Positions 9,584 through 18,827 of a DNA stretch of 64,000 nt are shown one piece after another; position 1 is the first letter of the stretch, and each line of letters opens with the position of its first letter. The notes beneath the pieces are model-generated. The model ran no database searches and was not told where the DNA came from. It worked only from the letters and a program-made list of their open reading frames with translations. The translations under genes were made by a program, and so were the position numbers. This DNA comes from Treponema sp. Lineage in GTDB: Bacteria > Spirochaetota > Spirochaetia > Treponematales > Treponemataceae. Location: assembly GCA_024693045.1 (NCBI GenBank), contig JAILLQ010000005.1, forward strand, positions 1 through 64,000. Reading direction: 5' to 3'.

Positions 9584-10962
9584 AAGGTATAGAATATCGT
9601 GGCGTAACAAGTGTAGACGGACCTATTGTTGCCGTTAAACGCACCGAAAATATTTTTTATAACGAAACAGTATACGTTAGAGACCGCCTTGGTGAAAAAA
9701 GACTTGGTCGAGTAATCGATCTTAATGAAAAAGCTGCCGTTGTTCAGATTTTTGGTAACACCACAGGAATCGACTTAAACGAATCTACATTTGAGTTTCT
9801 TGATACTCCTTTGGAATTGACAGTTAGTGAAGATTTACTGGGTAGAGTCTTTAATGGTCTTGGGGAGCCAATAGACGGATTTCCTCAGATTATTTCTTCT
9901 AAAAAGGTTAATGTAAACGGTTATCCAATTAACCCTTACAGCCGTTCATATCCAAGAGATTTTATTCAAACTGGTATTAGTGCAATCGACGGCATGAATA
10001 GCCTTGTAAGAGGACAGAAACTTCCGATTTTCTCTGGAAGTGGTCTTCCTCATAATAAACTGGCGGCTCAGATTATCCGACAGGCAAAACTTAGGGCTTC
10101 TGACGAGCAGTTCGTAATGGTTTTTGCAGGAATGGGTATCAAGTATGATGTTGCCCGCTTCTTCATTCATACTTTTGAAGAATCCGGAGTTCTTTCAAAG
10201 GTAGTTATGTTTCAATCGCTGGCAGATGCTCCTTCAATCGAACGAATTATGACTCCTAGGTGTGCTCTTACAGCAGCTGAGTATCTTGCATTTGAAAAAG
10301 GTATGCACGTTCTTGTTGTAATGACTGATATGACTAACTACTGTGAAGCTCTCCGCGAAATTTCTACTACTCGAGGTGAAGTTCCTGGACGAAAAGGTTA
10401 TCCTGGTTATTTGTATTCGGATCTTGCAGAACTTTATGAAAGAGCAGGTAAAATTAAAGGTAGTGAAGGATCTATTACTCAAATTCCGATTCTTACAATG
10501 CCAAACGATGATATTTCTCATCCTATTCCGGATTTAACAGGTTATATCACAGAAGGACAAATTGTTCTTGATAGAGAAATGGATTCAAAGGGAATTTATC
10601 CTCCTGTAGCAGGACTACCAAGTCTTTCACGATTGATGAAAGACGGTATTGGTAAGGACATGACTCGTGAAGATCATGCAAATGTTTCTTCCCAGCTTTT
10701 TGCAGCTTACTCTAAGGTAAAGTCAATTCGAAACCTTGCTGCTATTATCGGTGAAGAAGAATTATCTCCGCTTGATAAGAAGTATCTTGAATTCGGTAAT
10801 AAATTTGAAGGTGAATTCCTTTCACAAAGTGAATATGAAGACCGAACTATTGAAAAAACACTGGAAATCGCATGGAATTGTCTTGCGATTCTTCCAAAAG
10901 AAGATCTTTCTCGTATTAAATCTGAATTTATCGAAAAATATCTTCCAAAAGATGTGGAATAA
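9580..10962 (+). CDS. V-type ATPase regulatory subunit B
   Basis: Non-catalytic partner of subunit A in the A3B3 head, 460 residues. It has the diagnostic degenerate P-loop region [15 protein letters not shown] (no GKT) and the conserved [15 protein letters not shown] segment. It starts inside the end of subunit A (ATGA overlap) and ends six bases before subunit D. Confidence 0.98.
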   Translation: MKGIEYRGVTSVDGPIVAVKRTENIFYNETVYVRDRLGEKRLGRVIDLNEKAAVVQIFGNTTGIDLNESTFEFLDTPLELTVSEDLLGRVFNGLGEPIDGFPQIISSKKVNVNGYPINPYSRSYPRDFIQTGISAIDGMNSLVRGQKLPIFSGSGLPHNKLAAQIIRQAKLRASDEQFVMVFAGMGIKYDVARFFIHTFEESGVLSKVVMFQSLADAPSIERIMTPRCALTAAEYLAFEKGMHVLVVMTDMTNYCEALREISTTRGEVPGRKGYPGYLYSDLAELYERAGKIKGSEGSITQIPILTMPNDDISHPIPDLTGYITEGQIVLDREMDSKGIYPPVAGLPSLSRLMKDGIGKDMTREDHANVSSQLFAAYSKVKSIRNLAAIIGEEELSPLDKKYLEFGNKFEGEFLSQSEYEDRTIEKTLEIAWNCLAILPKEDLSRIKSEFIEKYLPKDVE

Positions 10963-10968
10963 AAGAGT

Positions 10969-11604
10969 ATGGCAAAATTAAATGTTGCTCCTACAAAATC
11001 GAATCTTCTCGCTATGAAAGAACAGCTGGCTATCAGTCAGAATGGATATGACCTTCTTGAGCAAAAAAGAGAGATTTTGGTTCAGGAACTAATGAGGATG
11101 GTTGATAAAGTAAAGCTCCTTGAAAGGCAGATTGACGAAGCTGTAAAAACAGCCTATCCAGCATTTAAGCGCATGCTCATGGCCGATGGTTCTGATCAGG
11201 TAAAAAGAATTTCTCAGAACATTCATTACGATTTTGAAATGCAGGAAAAGCAGGTTACTATTGGAGGAATGAACTTTTCAACTTTGGATGTAATTTTGCC
11301 AGAACAGAAGTTGTTTTATTCTATGATTGGAAGTTATGCAAATACAGATGAAGTTGTAAGCAAATTCTTCAATCTTCTGACTTTACTTACTCAGATGGCT
11401 TCTATCCGTACAATTGTATGGAGATTAGCTGAAGAAGTTCGTAAAACTCAGAGAAGGGTAAACGCTTTGGATAAAATGGTAATTCCTCAGACTTTAGAAA
11501 CAAAGGTATACATTGAAAACGCACTGGAAGAAAAAGAGCGTGAAAATGTGTTTGTTTTAAAAGCTCTAAAGAAAAAAAATGAGAGAAAACAAGAGGTTTT
11601 GTAA
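10969..11604 (+). CDS. V-type ATPase subunit D
   Basis: Central rotor shaft, 211 residues, an antiparallel coiled coil with the characteristic N-terminus (NVAPTKSNLLAMKEQLAISQNGYDLL split over residues 4-29) and the C-terminal RRVNALDKMVIPQ motif. Last gene of the ATPase block. The stress-protein gene starts one base after its stop, so the transcript probably continues. Confidence 0.96.
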   Translation: MAKLNVAPTKSNLLAMKEQLAISQNGYDLLEQKREILVQELMRMVDKVKLLERQIDEAVKTAYPAFKRMLMADGSDQVKRISQNIHYDFEMQEKQVTIGGMNFSTLDVILPEQKLFYSMIGSYANTDEVVSKFFNLLTLLTQMASIRTIVWRLAEEVRKTQRRVNALDKMVIPQTLETKVYIENALEEKERENVFVLKALKKKNERKQEVL

Positions 11605-11605
11605 A

Positions 11606-12112
11606 ATGAGCAAATCCTTATTGAAAAAAATTATCGTATCAGTAAATGGTTCTCAGTCTTCCATTCATGCTGCAATGTATGGAATAATTCTTGCAAAGCA
11701 GTATGGTTTTTCTTTAAAAGTTGTTTTTGTTGTTGATACAGCAACAATTAAGTTTCTTTTTAATTCAAAATTTTTCGTTCCAGAAGAAAGGGATTCTTAT
11801 ACAGAGGCTCTAAGAAAAGACGGAAATACCTACCTGGCTTATGTAGAAAAATTAGCTGTTTCAAAAGGGGTAAAAATTGAATCCGAATTAAGAGAGGGTT
11901 CTGTTTGTTTAGAAATAATCAAGGCCGCCGATGAATATAATGCTGATTTGATACTAATCGGGGGAAAAGAGTCGAAAGGTAAAACTTTACCTTTTGCAGA
12001 ATCAAATAGAAATATCGTAGCTACAGCAAGGGAGGAAATTGTCAATTTTGCTCACTGCCCGGTACTTGTAATTCACAAACCGGAGATTGAAGCTTTATTT
12101 AAAATTTCCTAG
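11606..12112 (+). CDS. universal stress protein (UspA) family
   Basis: Single Usp domain, 168 residues: the N-terminal strand KIIVSVNGSQSS, then the C-terminal ADLILIGGKESKG and CPVLVIHKP strands. The canonical ATP-binding G-2X-G-9X-G(S/T) loop is only partly kept (GGKESKGKTLPFAESNR), so nucleotide binding is doubtful. Start chosen at ATG 11606, with AAGAGG upstream; a longer in-frame start at 11579 would overlap subunit D. It abuts the V-ATPase operon. Confidence 0.85.
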   Translation: MSKSLLKKIIVSVNGSQSSIHAAMYGIILAKQYGFSLKVVFVVDTATIKFLFNSKFFVPEERDSYTEALRKDGNTYLAYVEKLAVSKGVKIESELREGSVCLEIIKAADEYNADLILIGGKESKGKTLPFAESNRNIVATAREEIVNFAHCPVLVIHKPEIEALFKIS

Positions 12113-12125
12113 AAAGAGTTATATT

Positions 12126-12929
12126 GTGATAAATTGTTATGAAGTTCTCGGCGTTCGTAAGGATGCTACTGCTGCTGAAATAAAAAAAGCTTATAGACAG
12201 AAAGCAAAACTGTTTCATCCTGATGTTAATCGTTCAGATTCTTCAGCTAAGTTTCAGGAAATTTTAAAAGCTTATGAAATTTTATCAGATCAAAGGCAGC
12301 GTTCAATTTTTAATGATTCCTTTGAAACTCGCGGCACCTATACAAAAAATAATGTCAGTTCCTTTGATTATTATAAGTGGCTTTCGGAAAGAACCGATCA
12401 GGAAAGCCGAGCAAAACTTATTTTCTTTGACCTTATGCATGAAAGAGAAGATGAAGCTGTTCAGGAATTCAAACGAATGAATATGGAACACGCCGACTTT
12501 AACTTAAAACATTGGTTTAGTCGGGAAGATTTTATGGACTATGGCTATATTCTTGCTGAAGAGCTTACTCTACGAAAGGAATATTACGATGCAATTCTTC
12601 TGTTAGAACAGATTATCTTAATGGAATATAGTTATAATTATTTTAGAATTTTTTTCCCTGAAGTAATTGAATTTACACTTAGCATTTTGCACAGGAATAT
12701 TTACAACTGTATAAATGATGAATTGGCTCTTGATGTTTTTGAAAGAGCTTTGGAATTAGGTTTTTCTGCAAAGGAAGATGCTTTTTTTCTTCGGGTTATG
12801 TCGGAAATTTATCAAAAAATGGGAGATACTCTAACTTCACGAATATGCCTGGAAGAGGCCGCAAAAATTACACAGTCAAAAAAGAAAAATATAAATAGAG
12901 GTTATATATATGATACGTTTGAAGAATAG
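12126..12929 (+). CDS. J-domain (DnaJ-like) protein with helical C-terminal region
   Basis: Starts with a J domain (about residues 2-65) that has the HPD motif at residues 31-33 (KLFHPDVN), so it should stimulate a DnaK-type Hsp70. The remaining ~200 residues are helical, without zinc fingers or the DnaJ substrate-binding domain, and look TPR-like near the end; this is a specialised co-chaperone, not DnaJ itself. The GTG at 12126 with AGAAAGAG upstream is preferred; a longer ATG at 12087 overlaps the stress-protein gene. Client unknown. Confidence 0.82.
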   Translation: MINCYEVLGVRKDATAAEIKKAYRQKAKLFHPDVNRSDSSAKFQEILKAYEILSDQRQRSIFNDSFETRGTYTKNNVSSFDYYKWLSERTDQESRAKLIFFDLMHEREDEAVQEFKRMNMEHADFNLKHWFSREDFMDYGYILAEELTLRKEYYDAILLLEQIILMEYSYNYFRIFFPEVIEFTLSILHRNIYNCINDELALDVFERALELGFSAKEDAFFLRVMSEIYQKMGDTLTSRICLEEAAKITQSKKKNINRGYIYDTFEE

Positions 12930-13668
12930 TGAAGAAATTGAAGGAATTCGCAAGTCTTGTCATTTATTGGCGGACTGTTTTAATGAAATAATTCCGCTTG
13001 TAAAGGCTGGAATGACTACAAAAGAAGTTGATGCTCTCTTTGTAGATTTCATAACTAAGCATGGTGGAAAACCTGCCTGGTACAAAGAAAACTTTAAGGG
13101 AGCGGCCTGCATAAGTATTAATAATGAAGTTATTCATGGTATCCCTTCTAAAAAAAGAGTGATAAAAGATGGGGATATCGTTTCTCTTGATGTTGGAATC
13201 GACCTCAATGGTTTTATCAGTGATTCATGTCATTCAGTTTTAGTTGGAAATGTAAAGCCTGAAGTAAGAAAATTAGATGAAGTAACTTTGGAATGTCTTG
13301 CAGCTGGAATTGAAGCTTGTCGGGTAGGAAACCGCATAAGTGATATATCCAGAGCCGTTTATGATATCGCTGTAAAACACGGTTATGGAGTTGTTTACGA
13401 TTATTGTGGACACGGAGTAGGACTCGACGTTCATGAAGATCCTAGTATTCCAAACTGTCCTAGTCGTGGTCCAAACCCAAGAATTCAGGCAGGAATGGTT
13501 CTTGCCATTGAGCCTATGATAAATCTTGGCGTGCCAGAAGTTTATACTGCTGATGATGGCTGGACTGTTCTAACTGAAGATGGAAAATACTCTGCTCATG
13601 AAGAACACACCGTTGCTGTTTTTGAAGATCATACAGAAATTCTTACTGATTTGAATTATAAAAAGTAG
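12910..13668 (+). CDS. map: methionine aminopeptidase, type I
   Basis: Removes the initiator methionine from new proteins. 252 residues, no insert (type I). Metal ligands are visible: the two Asp in SLDVGIDLNGFISDSCH, His in YCGHGVGLDVHEDP, Glu in AIEPMI and Glu in EEHTVAV. The start overlaps the J-domain gene by 20 bp and has GAGG upstream. A terminator follows, closing the long run from the V-ATPase genes. Confidence 0.97.
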   Translation: MIRLKNSEEIEGIRKSCHLLADCFNEIIPLVKAGMTTKEVDALFVDFITKHGGKPAWYKENFKGAACISINNEVIHGIPSKKRVIKDGDIVSLDVGIDLNGFISDSCHSVLVGNVKPEVRKLDEVTLECLAAGIEACRVGNRISDISRAVYDIAVKHGYGVVYDYCGHGVGLDVHEDPSIPNCPSRGPNPRIQAGMVLAIEPMINLGVPEVYTADDGWTVLTEDGKYSAHEEHTVAVFEDHTEILTDLNYKK

Positions 13669-13693
13669 ATTTTTGTAACCAAATCTATTTTTT
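13666..13693 (+). terminator. intrinsic terminator after map
   Basis: TAGATTT (13666-13672) pairs with AAATCTA (13681-13687) and is followed by six Ts. The stem begins at the map stop codon. Confidence 0.75.
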
Positions 13694-13740
13694 ATGTTTA
13701 TTTTTAAAGTAGTTGAGAAAACTATTTTGGAGGCTCTTTA

Positions 13741-15252
13741 ATGAAACTTTGGACAAAACGTATATTTGGAATTTCAGGTGCTGCATTATTAACATTTGGT
13801 GTACTTTCCTTTTCTTGTAGCCGGACAAAAGTTCAGGGCTCTGCTGCAACAGCATATGCAGAATCAAAATCTCAGATGATACCTGCAGATTCTCTTAAAA
13901 TCGTTGAAGCTTTGCAGGATTCTTTCCGTGCAATTAGTGATGGTCTACTTCCTTCTGTTGTTGAAGTTGATGTAACCGAAACAAAAACTGTTCAGACTAT
14001 GGATCCTTTTGAAGATTTTAGAAAATTCTTTTTTGGAATGCCTGGTTTTGAAGAAGAAGATGAAAAGTCTGATGATAAAGACAAGAAAAAGGGTAATACC
14101 CGCGAATATGAAACTAAAGGATTAGGTTCTGGCGTTATCGTTCGTCGTACAGGAAAGACTCTTTATGTACTTACAAACAATCATGTTGCTGGTGCGGCTA
14201 CAAAAATTTCAATCAAATTGAATGATGAAAGAGAATTTGAAGGAAAACTCATTGGAGCAGATGCACGCATGGATATCGCTCTTGTTTCTTTTGAGTCGGA
14301 TGATAAAACAATTCCTGTTGCTGCTCTTGGTGATTCAGATAAAGTTCGTCAGGGCGATATTTGTTTTGCTATGGGTGCTCCACTTGGTTACAGTCAGTCT
14401 GTAACTCAGGGTATTGTAAGTGCAAAAGGGCGAAGTGGAAGTGGAATTGGAAATATTAATGATTTTATTCAGACCGATGCTGCAATCAACCAAGGAAACT
14501 CTGGTGGCCCTCTTGTTAATATTTATGGCGAAGTAATAGGTATTAATACTTGGATTGCCAGTCAGTCAGGTGGTTCTCAGGGCTTAGGTTTTTCTATCCC
14601 AATAAACAATATAAAGAATGCAATTGATTCTTTCATTACAAACGGAAAAATCGTTTACGGTTGGCTTGGTGTATCCCTTATGCCTGTTACAAAAGATTAT
14701 AAGGATGCCCTTGGAGTAGGTGAAAAAGAAGGTGCCCTTGTTTCTCAGGTATTCATCAATTCTCCTGCTCAAAAAGGAGGAATGAGACCTGGAGATTATA
14801 TTACTTCTGTTGATGGACACAAGGTAAAGGATTTGGAACAGGTCCAGAGGGAAGTGGGTAAACTTGAAGCCGGTAAAGTTGTACTTTTCAAAGTTATTAG
14901 AAATGAAGTTGAAACTGAACTTTCTGTAAAAATCGAAGAAAGATCTGAAAAGGTTTCTTCGGATAACGGAAAATTGTGGCCAGGATTTATGGTAGCTCCT
15001 ATTACTGATGAAGCTAAGAAACAGTTTGAATTAGAAGATTCAGTTAAAGGTGTTATCGTTGCAAATGTACTTGCAAAATCACCAGCAGCTTCATTACGAC
15101 TTCAGGTAGGCGATGTTATCACTGCTGTAAATGGAAAATCTGTAAAGAATCTGAAAGATTTCTACGCAGAAATTTCAAAAGTAGAAAGATCTGTAAACTT
15201 TGATATCTACAGTAACGGTGGAACAATTACTACAGGAACATATAAATTTTAA
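13741..15252 (+). CDS. HtrA/DegP-like serine protease with two PDZ domains
   Basis: Periplasmic quality-control protease, 503 residues. An N-terminal hydrophobic segment ends in FSC (Cys26), so it may be a lipoprotein or simply membrane-anchored. Catalytic triad: His148 (LTNNHV), Asp178 (ARMDIALV), Ser254 (GNSGGP). A charged insert (residues ~103-122, EEEDEKSDDKDKKK) lies before the protease core. Two PDZ domains follow, at about 305-395 and 415-500. TTTGGAGG precedes the ATG. Confidence 0.95.
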   Translation: MKLWTKRIFGISGAALLTFGVLSFSCSRTKVQGSAATAYAESKSQMIPADSLKIVEALQDSFRAISDGLLPSVVEVDVTETKTVQTMDPFEDFRKFFFGMPGFEEEDEKSDDKDKKKGNTREYETKGLGSGVIVRRTGKTLYVLTNNHVAGAATKISIKLNDEREFEGKLIGADARMDIALVSFESDDKTIPVAALGDSDKVRQGDICFAMGAPLGYSQSVTQGIVSAKGRSGSGIGNINDFIQTDAAINQGNSGGPLVNIYGEVIGINTWIASQSGGSQGLGFSIPINNIKNAIDSFITNGKIVYGWLGVSLMPVTKDYKDALGVGEKEGALVSQVFINSPAQKGGMRPGDYITSVDGHKVKDLEQVQREVGKLEAGKVVLFKVIRNEVETELSVKIEERSEKVSSDNGKLWPGFMVAPITDEAKKQFELEDSVKGVIVANVLAKSPAASLRLQVGDVITAVNGKSVKNLKDFYAEISKVERSVNFDIYSNGGTITTGTYKF

Positions 15253-15270
15253 GTCTTAAATAATGACTTA

Positions 15271-15299
15271 TTGACTGGAAACTTGATTTTCGGTATTAT
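15271..15299 (+). promoter_or_regulatory. promoter and leader of the L21-L27 operon
   Basis: TTGACT (15271-15276), 17-bp spacer, TATTAT (15294-15299). The expected transcript has a leader of about 80 nt before rplU, long enough for autoregulation by a ribosomal protein, but no defined leader family could be confirmed by eye. Confidence 0.78.
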
Positions 15300-15386
15300 T
15301 TTGAAACACGTATGGTAAAAAGGTTGTAGTATAACCCGTTAAATACTGCGGCTTTTCATATAAGATTATTTTTTAGAGGTATAAAC

Positions 15387-15698
15387 ATGTACGCACTTGT
15401 TGAATATAAGGGCAAACAGTACAAGGCAGAAAAGGACGCAGTCCTGACAGTTGATTCTATCGACGCAGAAAAAGGAGCAAAAATCGAAATCGATTCTGTA
15501 TTGCTCGTAAGCGACGGCGATAAAGTATCTGTTGGAACACCATATGTAAAAGGTGCAAAAGTTACTGTTGTAGTTGAAGAATCTTTCCGTGATAAGAAGG
15601 TTCTTGTTTTGAAATATAAATCAAAGAAAGACTATCACAAACTTTACGGTCACAGACAGCATTACACAAACGTTCGTGTTGAATCTATTAATGCTTAA
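15387..15698 (+). CDS. rplU: 50S ribosomal protein L21
   Basis: 103 residues starting MYALVEYKGKQYKAE, the normal L21 N-terminus, with the C-terminal KYKSKKDYHKLYGHRQHYT rRNA-binding stretch. AGAGG lies upstream. First gene of rplU-prp-rpmA; the prp ATG follows the stop directly. Confidence 0.98.
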   Translation: MYALVEYKGKQYKAEKDAVLTVDSIDAEKGAKIEIDSVLLVSDGDKVSVGTPYVKGAKVTVVVEESFRDKKVLVLKYKSKKDYHKLYGHRQHYTNVRVESINA

Positions 15699-16037
15699 AT
15701 GACTACTGTGCTTTTAAGGCGCAGTCAAGAAGGCGTGCTTTTAGCTTGTAGGGCTAAAGGACATGCCGGTTATGCTGGAGCCGGATTTGATATAGTGTGT
15801 AGTTCGATTACGATTTTGCTTCGTACTACAATGCAAGTTATTTCCGAAATACCAGGCATAAAACTGAATTCAGATTGTTCTGAAAGGGGAAATCTGAGTT
15901 TTGAAGTGGATACGAATCAGCTGGATGATAATAACTTGGACAGGCTGGTTTTTGCTGGTGATTTTTTAGAAACGGGATTAGGGTCTGTTGCTAAAGAGTA
16001 TCCGGAGTATCTGGAAGTAAAAACAGTAAGAAATTGA
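15699..16037 (+). CDS. prp: ribosomal-processing cysteine protease Prp
   Basis: YsxB/Prp family, 112 residues, between L21 and L27 as in Firmicutes. The catalytic pair is present: His22 in GHAGYAG and Cys34 in DIVCSS. In Firmicutes Prp removes an N-terminal extension of L27. The L27 encoded just downstream has no such extension, so its substrate here is unclear (see findings). Start is immediately after the rplU stop, implying translational coupling. Confidence 0.9.
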   Translation: MTTVLLRRSQEGVLLACRAKGHAGYAGAGFDIVCSSITILLRTTMQVISEIPGIKLNSDCSERGNLSFEVDTNQLDDNNLDRLVFAGDFLETGLGSVAKEYPEYLEVKTVRN

Positions 16038-16067
16038 AATCTAATGTGGATTTTATAGGAGATTACT

Positions 16068-16325
16068 ATGGGAAGAACTAGAGGCGGTAGCGGCGCAAAA
16101 AACGGTCGTGATTCTAACCCAAAAAACCTGGGAGTAAAAAAATACGGTGGAGAATATGTAACAGCTGGTTCAATTATCGTTAAACAGCGTGGAACAAAAT
16201 TCTTCCCTGGCGATAATGTTCAGAGAGCTGGTGATGACAGCTTGTTTGCTACAGCAGACGGTACAGTTGTTTATCATGAAAGAATGAACAGAAAGTTTAT
16301 TTCTGTAACACCAGTTCAGGCTTAA
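16068..16325 (+). CDS. rpmA: 50S ribosomal protein L27
   Basis: 85 residues. The start [21 protein letters not shown] corresponds to the mature N-terminus of other L27 proteins, which reaches the peptidyl-transferase centre. An in-frame TAG at 16056-16058, four codons upstream of the ATG, excludes a longer N-terminus. TAGGAG is the ribosome site. A strong terminator follows. Confidence 0.98.
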   Translation: MGRTRGGSGAKNGRDSNPKNLGVKKYGGEYVTAGSIIVKQRGTKFFPGDNVQRAGDDSLFATADGTVVYHERMNRKFISVTPVQA

Positions 16326-16345
16326 TTTAAGTTCTGAATATAAAC

Positions 16346-16383
16346 TACCCGGTTCGGATTTGTTCTGTACCGGGTATTTTTTT
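16346..16383 (+). terminator. intrinsic terminator after rpmA
   Basis: TACCCGGT (16346-16353) pairs with ACCGGGTA (16369-16376), followed by seven Ts. Confidence 0.92.
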
Positions 16384-16432
16384 GTTAAAAAATTATTTTC
16401 TATTGATTTTTGATAGTTTAGAGGAGGCACAA

Positions 16433-17557
16433 ATGTTTCAGTTTGCAGACGAAGCAATAATCGAAGTGCATTCAGGAAAAGGCGGAAATGGTTGTATTGC
16501 TTTTCGTCGTGAAAAATATATTCCTCATGGTGGACCAAATGGTGGTGACGGAGGAAAAGGTGGCGATGTAATATTTTGTGTTAAGCGCAATATGCGAACT
16601 CTTTCTAAATTACGTCATCATAGAATTTTTAAGGCTAAAAATGGCGGGGATGGAATGGGTTGGAATAAATTCGGCAAAGATGGCGAAGATATTACTATTC
16701 CAGTTCCTCCTGGAACAACAATCAGGGATGCTGAAACTGGCGAATTGATTCACGATTTTACTGTTGAATCCGAAAAAGAGCAGTTTATTTTCCTTGAAGG
16801 AGGAAAAGGCGGTTGGGGAAATGTTCATTTTAAATCTTCAACTAATCAGGCTCCTCGTTATGCTCATGCAGGTAAACCCGGTGAAGTTCGTACTTTAAAA
16901 CTTGAACTCAGCATTATGGCTGATGTTGGTTTGGTAGGCTTTCCTAATGCTGGTAAATCTTCTCTCTTGACTGCGTTTACTAATGCTAGACCAAAAATTG
17001 CACCCTATCCATTTACAACAAAAATACCTAATCTCGGAGTTTTGCGAGTAGATGATGATCAGGATATCATAATTGCAGATATTCCTGGTATTATCGAAGG
17101 TGCCAGCGAGGGTGTAGGTCTAGGTTTTGATTTTTTGAAGCATATTTCACGAACTGCTTGTCTTCTTTTTATGATTGACTGTTCAGATGAAAATTACCTG
17201 ACTGCTTATAAAACTCTCTGTAATGAATTGGCTTCCTATTCTGAAGATTTGATGAAAAAGCCAAGAATTGTTCTTGCTAATAAAATTGATATTGAGGGAG
17301 CAGAACAGAGGGCATCAGAGATAATTGAATTGATTAAAAAGGATGAGCCAGAAACGGCTGTTATTCCTGTATCTGTTCAGAATAATATGGGAATGATTAA
17401 TGCAAAACGTGCTATAATTGAACTTGTAAACAGGCTGGAAGAAAATGAAAAACCTGCAGCTTCTCTAGTTGCATCTGCAGTTTCTTCTCCTGATTTTATG
17501 AATAATGATTATTTTGATGATACTGAAGAAATTCAATATCCTGGAAGTGAAAAATGA
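16433..17557 (+). CDS. obgE: ribosome-assembly GTPase Obg
   Basis: 50S assembly and stress GTPase, 374 residues. The N-terminal glycine-rich Obg fold (about 1-158) includes GGPNGGDGGKGGD. The GTPase domain has G1 GFPNAGKSS (from residue 169), G3 DIPGI and G4 NKID. The C-terminus is a short acidic tail. Start chosen at ATG 16433 because GAGGAGG lies just upstream; an ATG at 16382 lies in the terminator T-run. First gene of obg-nadD-yqeK-LCP-rsfS, with a 4-bp overlap into nadD. Confidence 0.97.
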   Translation: MFQFADEAIIEVHSGKGGNGCIAFRREKYIPHGGPNGGDGGKGGDVIFCVKRNMRTLSKLRHHRIFKAKNGGDGMGWNKFGKDGEDITIPVPPGTTIRDAETGELIHDFTVESEKEQFIFLEGGKGGWGNVHFKSSTNQAPRYAHAGKPGEVRTLKLELSIMADVGLVGFPNAGKSSLLTAFTNARPKIAPYPFTTKIPNLGVLRVDDDQDIIIADIPGIIEGASEGVGLGFDFLKHISRTACLLFMIDCSDENYLTAYKTLCNELASYSEDLMKKPRIVLANKIDIEGAEQRASEIIELIKKDEPETAVIPVSVQNNMGMINAKRAIIELVNRLEENEKPAASLVASAVSSPDFMNNDYFDDTEEIQYPGSEK

Positions 17558-18222
17558 AAATAGCTTTATTGGGCGGGACTTTTAATCCACTTCATATAGG
17601 TCATTGTATGCTGGCTGATACTGTTGTAAAAGAACTGGGGTATGATAAGGTACTTTTTGTACCGACTTATATTCCTCCCCATAAAGTATTAAACACTAAA
17701 GTTTCTCCAGAAGAGAGACTTTCTATGGTAAAAAGTTTCTGTGATTCTGCAGAAACTGATGGAAAGCGGATTTTTGAAGCCGAAGCCTGTGAAATCGAAA
17801 GGCAGGGTGTTTCCTATACAATAGACACTTTGCGTTATGTCATCGATTCTTATAAACTGGATTCAAGACCAGCTTTTATAATGGGGCAGGAAGTAGCTTC
17901 TCAGTTTGACAAGTGGAATAATTCTAAAGGTGTTGCTGAAATTGCTGATTTGATTATTGCTCGCCGGCACCCTGATAACAACGGCGTGGATGTAAAAGGC
18001 TTTTCAAACACTCCTTCGGGGGCTTATCTTGAAGATTATAAGGATCAGTCCCTGCTTGATAATTTTCCATATAAATATACTCTTCTGGAAAATCCTATCT
18101 TTCCGGTTTCTTCCACGGAAATTAGAAGTAGAATAGCGAATGGTAAAAGTTTCCGTTACCTTGTTCCAGATGCTGTTTTTCAGTATATTTGTGAAAATAA
18201 TTTGTACGGAATCAAAAAATGA
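17554..18222 (+). CDS. nadD: nicotinate-nucleotide adenylyltransferase
   Basis: Converts nicotinate mononucleotide and ATP to deamido-NAD in NAD synthesis. 222 residues. GGTFNPLHIGH (residues 7-17) is the nucleotidyltransferase T/HxGH signature, and SSTEIRSRI near the C-terminus is the second signature. Overlaps obg and yqeK by four bases each, so translation is coupled. Confidence 0.96.
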   Translation: MKIALLGGTFNPLHIGHCMLADTVVKELGYDKVLFVPTYIPPHKVLNTKVSPEERLSMVKSFCDSAETDGKRIFEAEACEIERQGVSYTIDTLRYVIDSYKLDSRPAFIMGQEVASQFDKWNNSKGVAEIADLIIARRHPDNNGVDVKGFSNTPSGAYLEDYKDQSLLDNFPYKYTLLENPIFPVSSTEIRSRIANGKSFRYLVPDAVFQYICENNLYGIKK

Positions 18223-18827
18223 TTGAAAATATAGATAACCTTATAGAAGAAATCAGAAAAGTTACCAAAGAATCTGTGTCTGAATCTCGTTATGAACACT
18301 CTGTTCGTGTTGCTGAATGCTCCCGAGATTTGTGCCTGCGTTTTGGTCTCGATGAAAAAACTGGTTATCTAGCAGGAATAAGTCATGACATGTGCAAGGC
18401 TTTACCGGAAGATTTATTAATTTCCATTGCTTCCAGAGATGGTGAAGCTATAAGTGAACTTGAAAAGAAAAAGCCTTCTCTTCTTCACGGGAGAGCTGCA
18501 GCTGTAAAACTTCAAGAAGATTTTGATGTCTTTGATATTGATGTTATAGAGGCGGTTAAAAATCATACTTTTGGTAAAGTAGGTATGGGTAACCTTGCAA
18601 AAATTGTTTTTGTTGCAGATAAGATAGAACCTGGTCGCCCTCATGTTGATGAAGCTTACTTAAAAAGATTAGAGGCTTTATCTTTAAATGAATTGATTTA
18701 TACTGTCTTAAACGAAAATATAGAATACCTTCAGAAAAAAGGTAAAACTGTAGCTCCTCAGAGTCTTTTGCTTTTGGACTGGCTTAAGGGCGAAATCGGA
18801 GGTTTTGGTGAAAAATCACAGCTTTAG
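18219..18827 (+). CDS. yqeK: YqeK-type HD-domain hydrolase
   Basis: HD-superfamily protein of the YqeK family, 202 residues. Metal-binding motifs: RYEHSVRVAE (His), GISHDMCKAL (the HD pair) and later histidines in LLHGRAAA and VKNHTFG. YqeK proteins hydrolyse diadenosine tetraphosphate symmetrically; nadD-yqeK adjacency is common in Firmicutes and spirochaetes. Its end overlaps the start of the LCP gene. Confidence 0.9.
   Translation: MIENIDNLIEEIRKVTKESVSESRYEHSVRVAECSRDLCLRFGLDEKTGYLAGISHDMCKALPEDLLISIASRDGEAISELEKKKPSLLHGRAAAVKLQEDFDVFDIDVIEAVKNHTFGKVGMGNLAKIVFVADKIEPGRPHVDEAYLKRLEALSLNELIYTVLNENIEYLQKKGKTVAPQSLLLLDWLKGEIGGFGEKSQL

Noticed and set aside
15300..15386. Known L21 leader RNA
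   Set aside because: The leader is long enough, but I could not match a consensus structure by eye; a covariance search would be needed.
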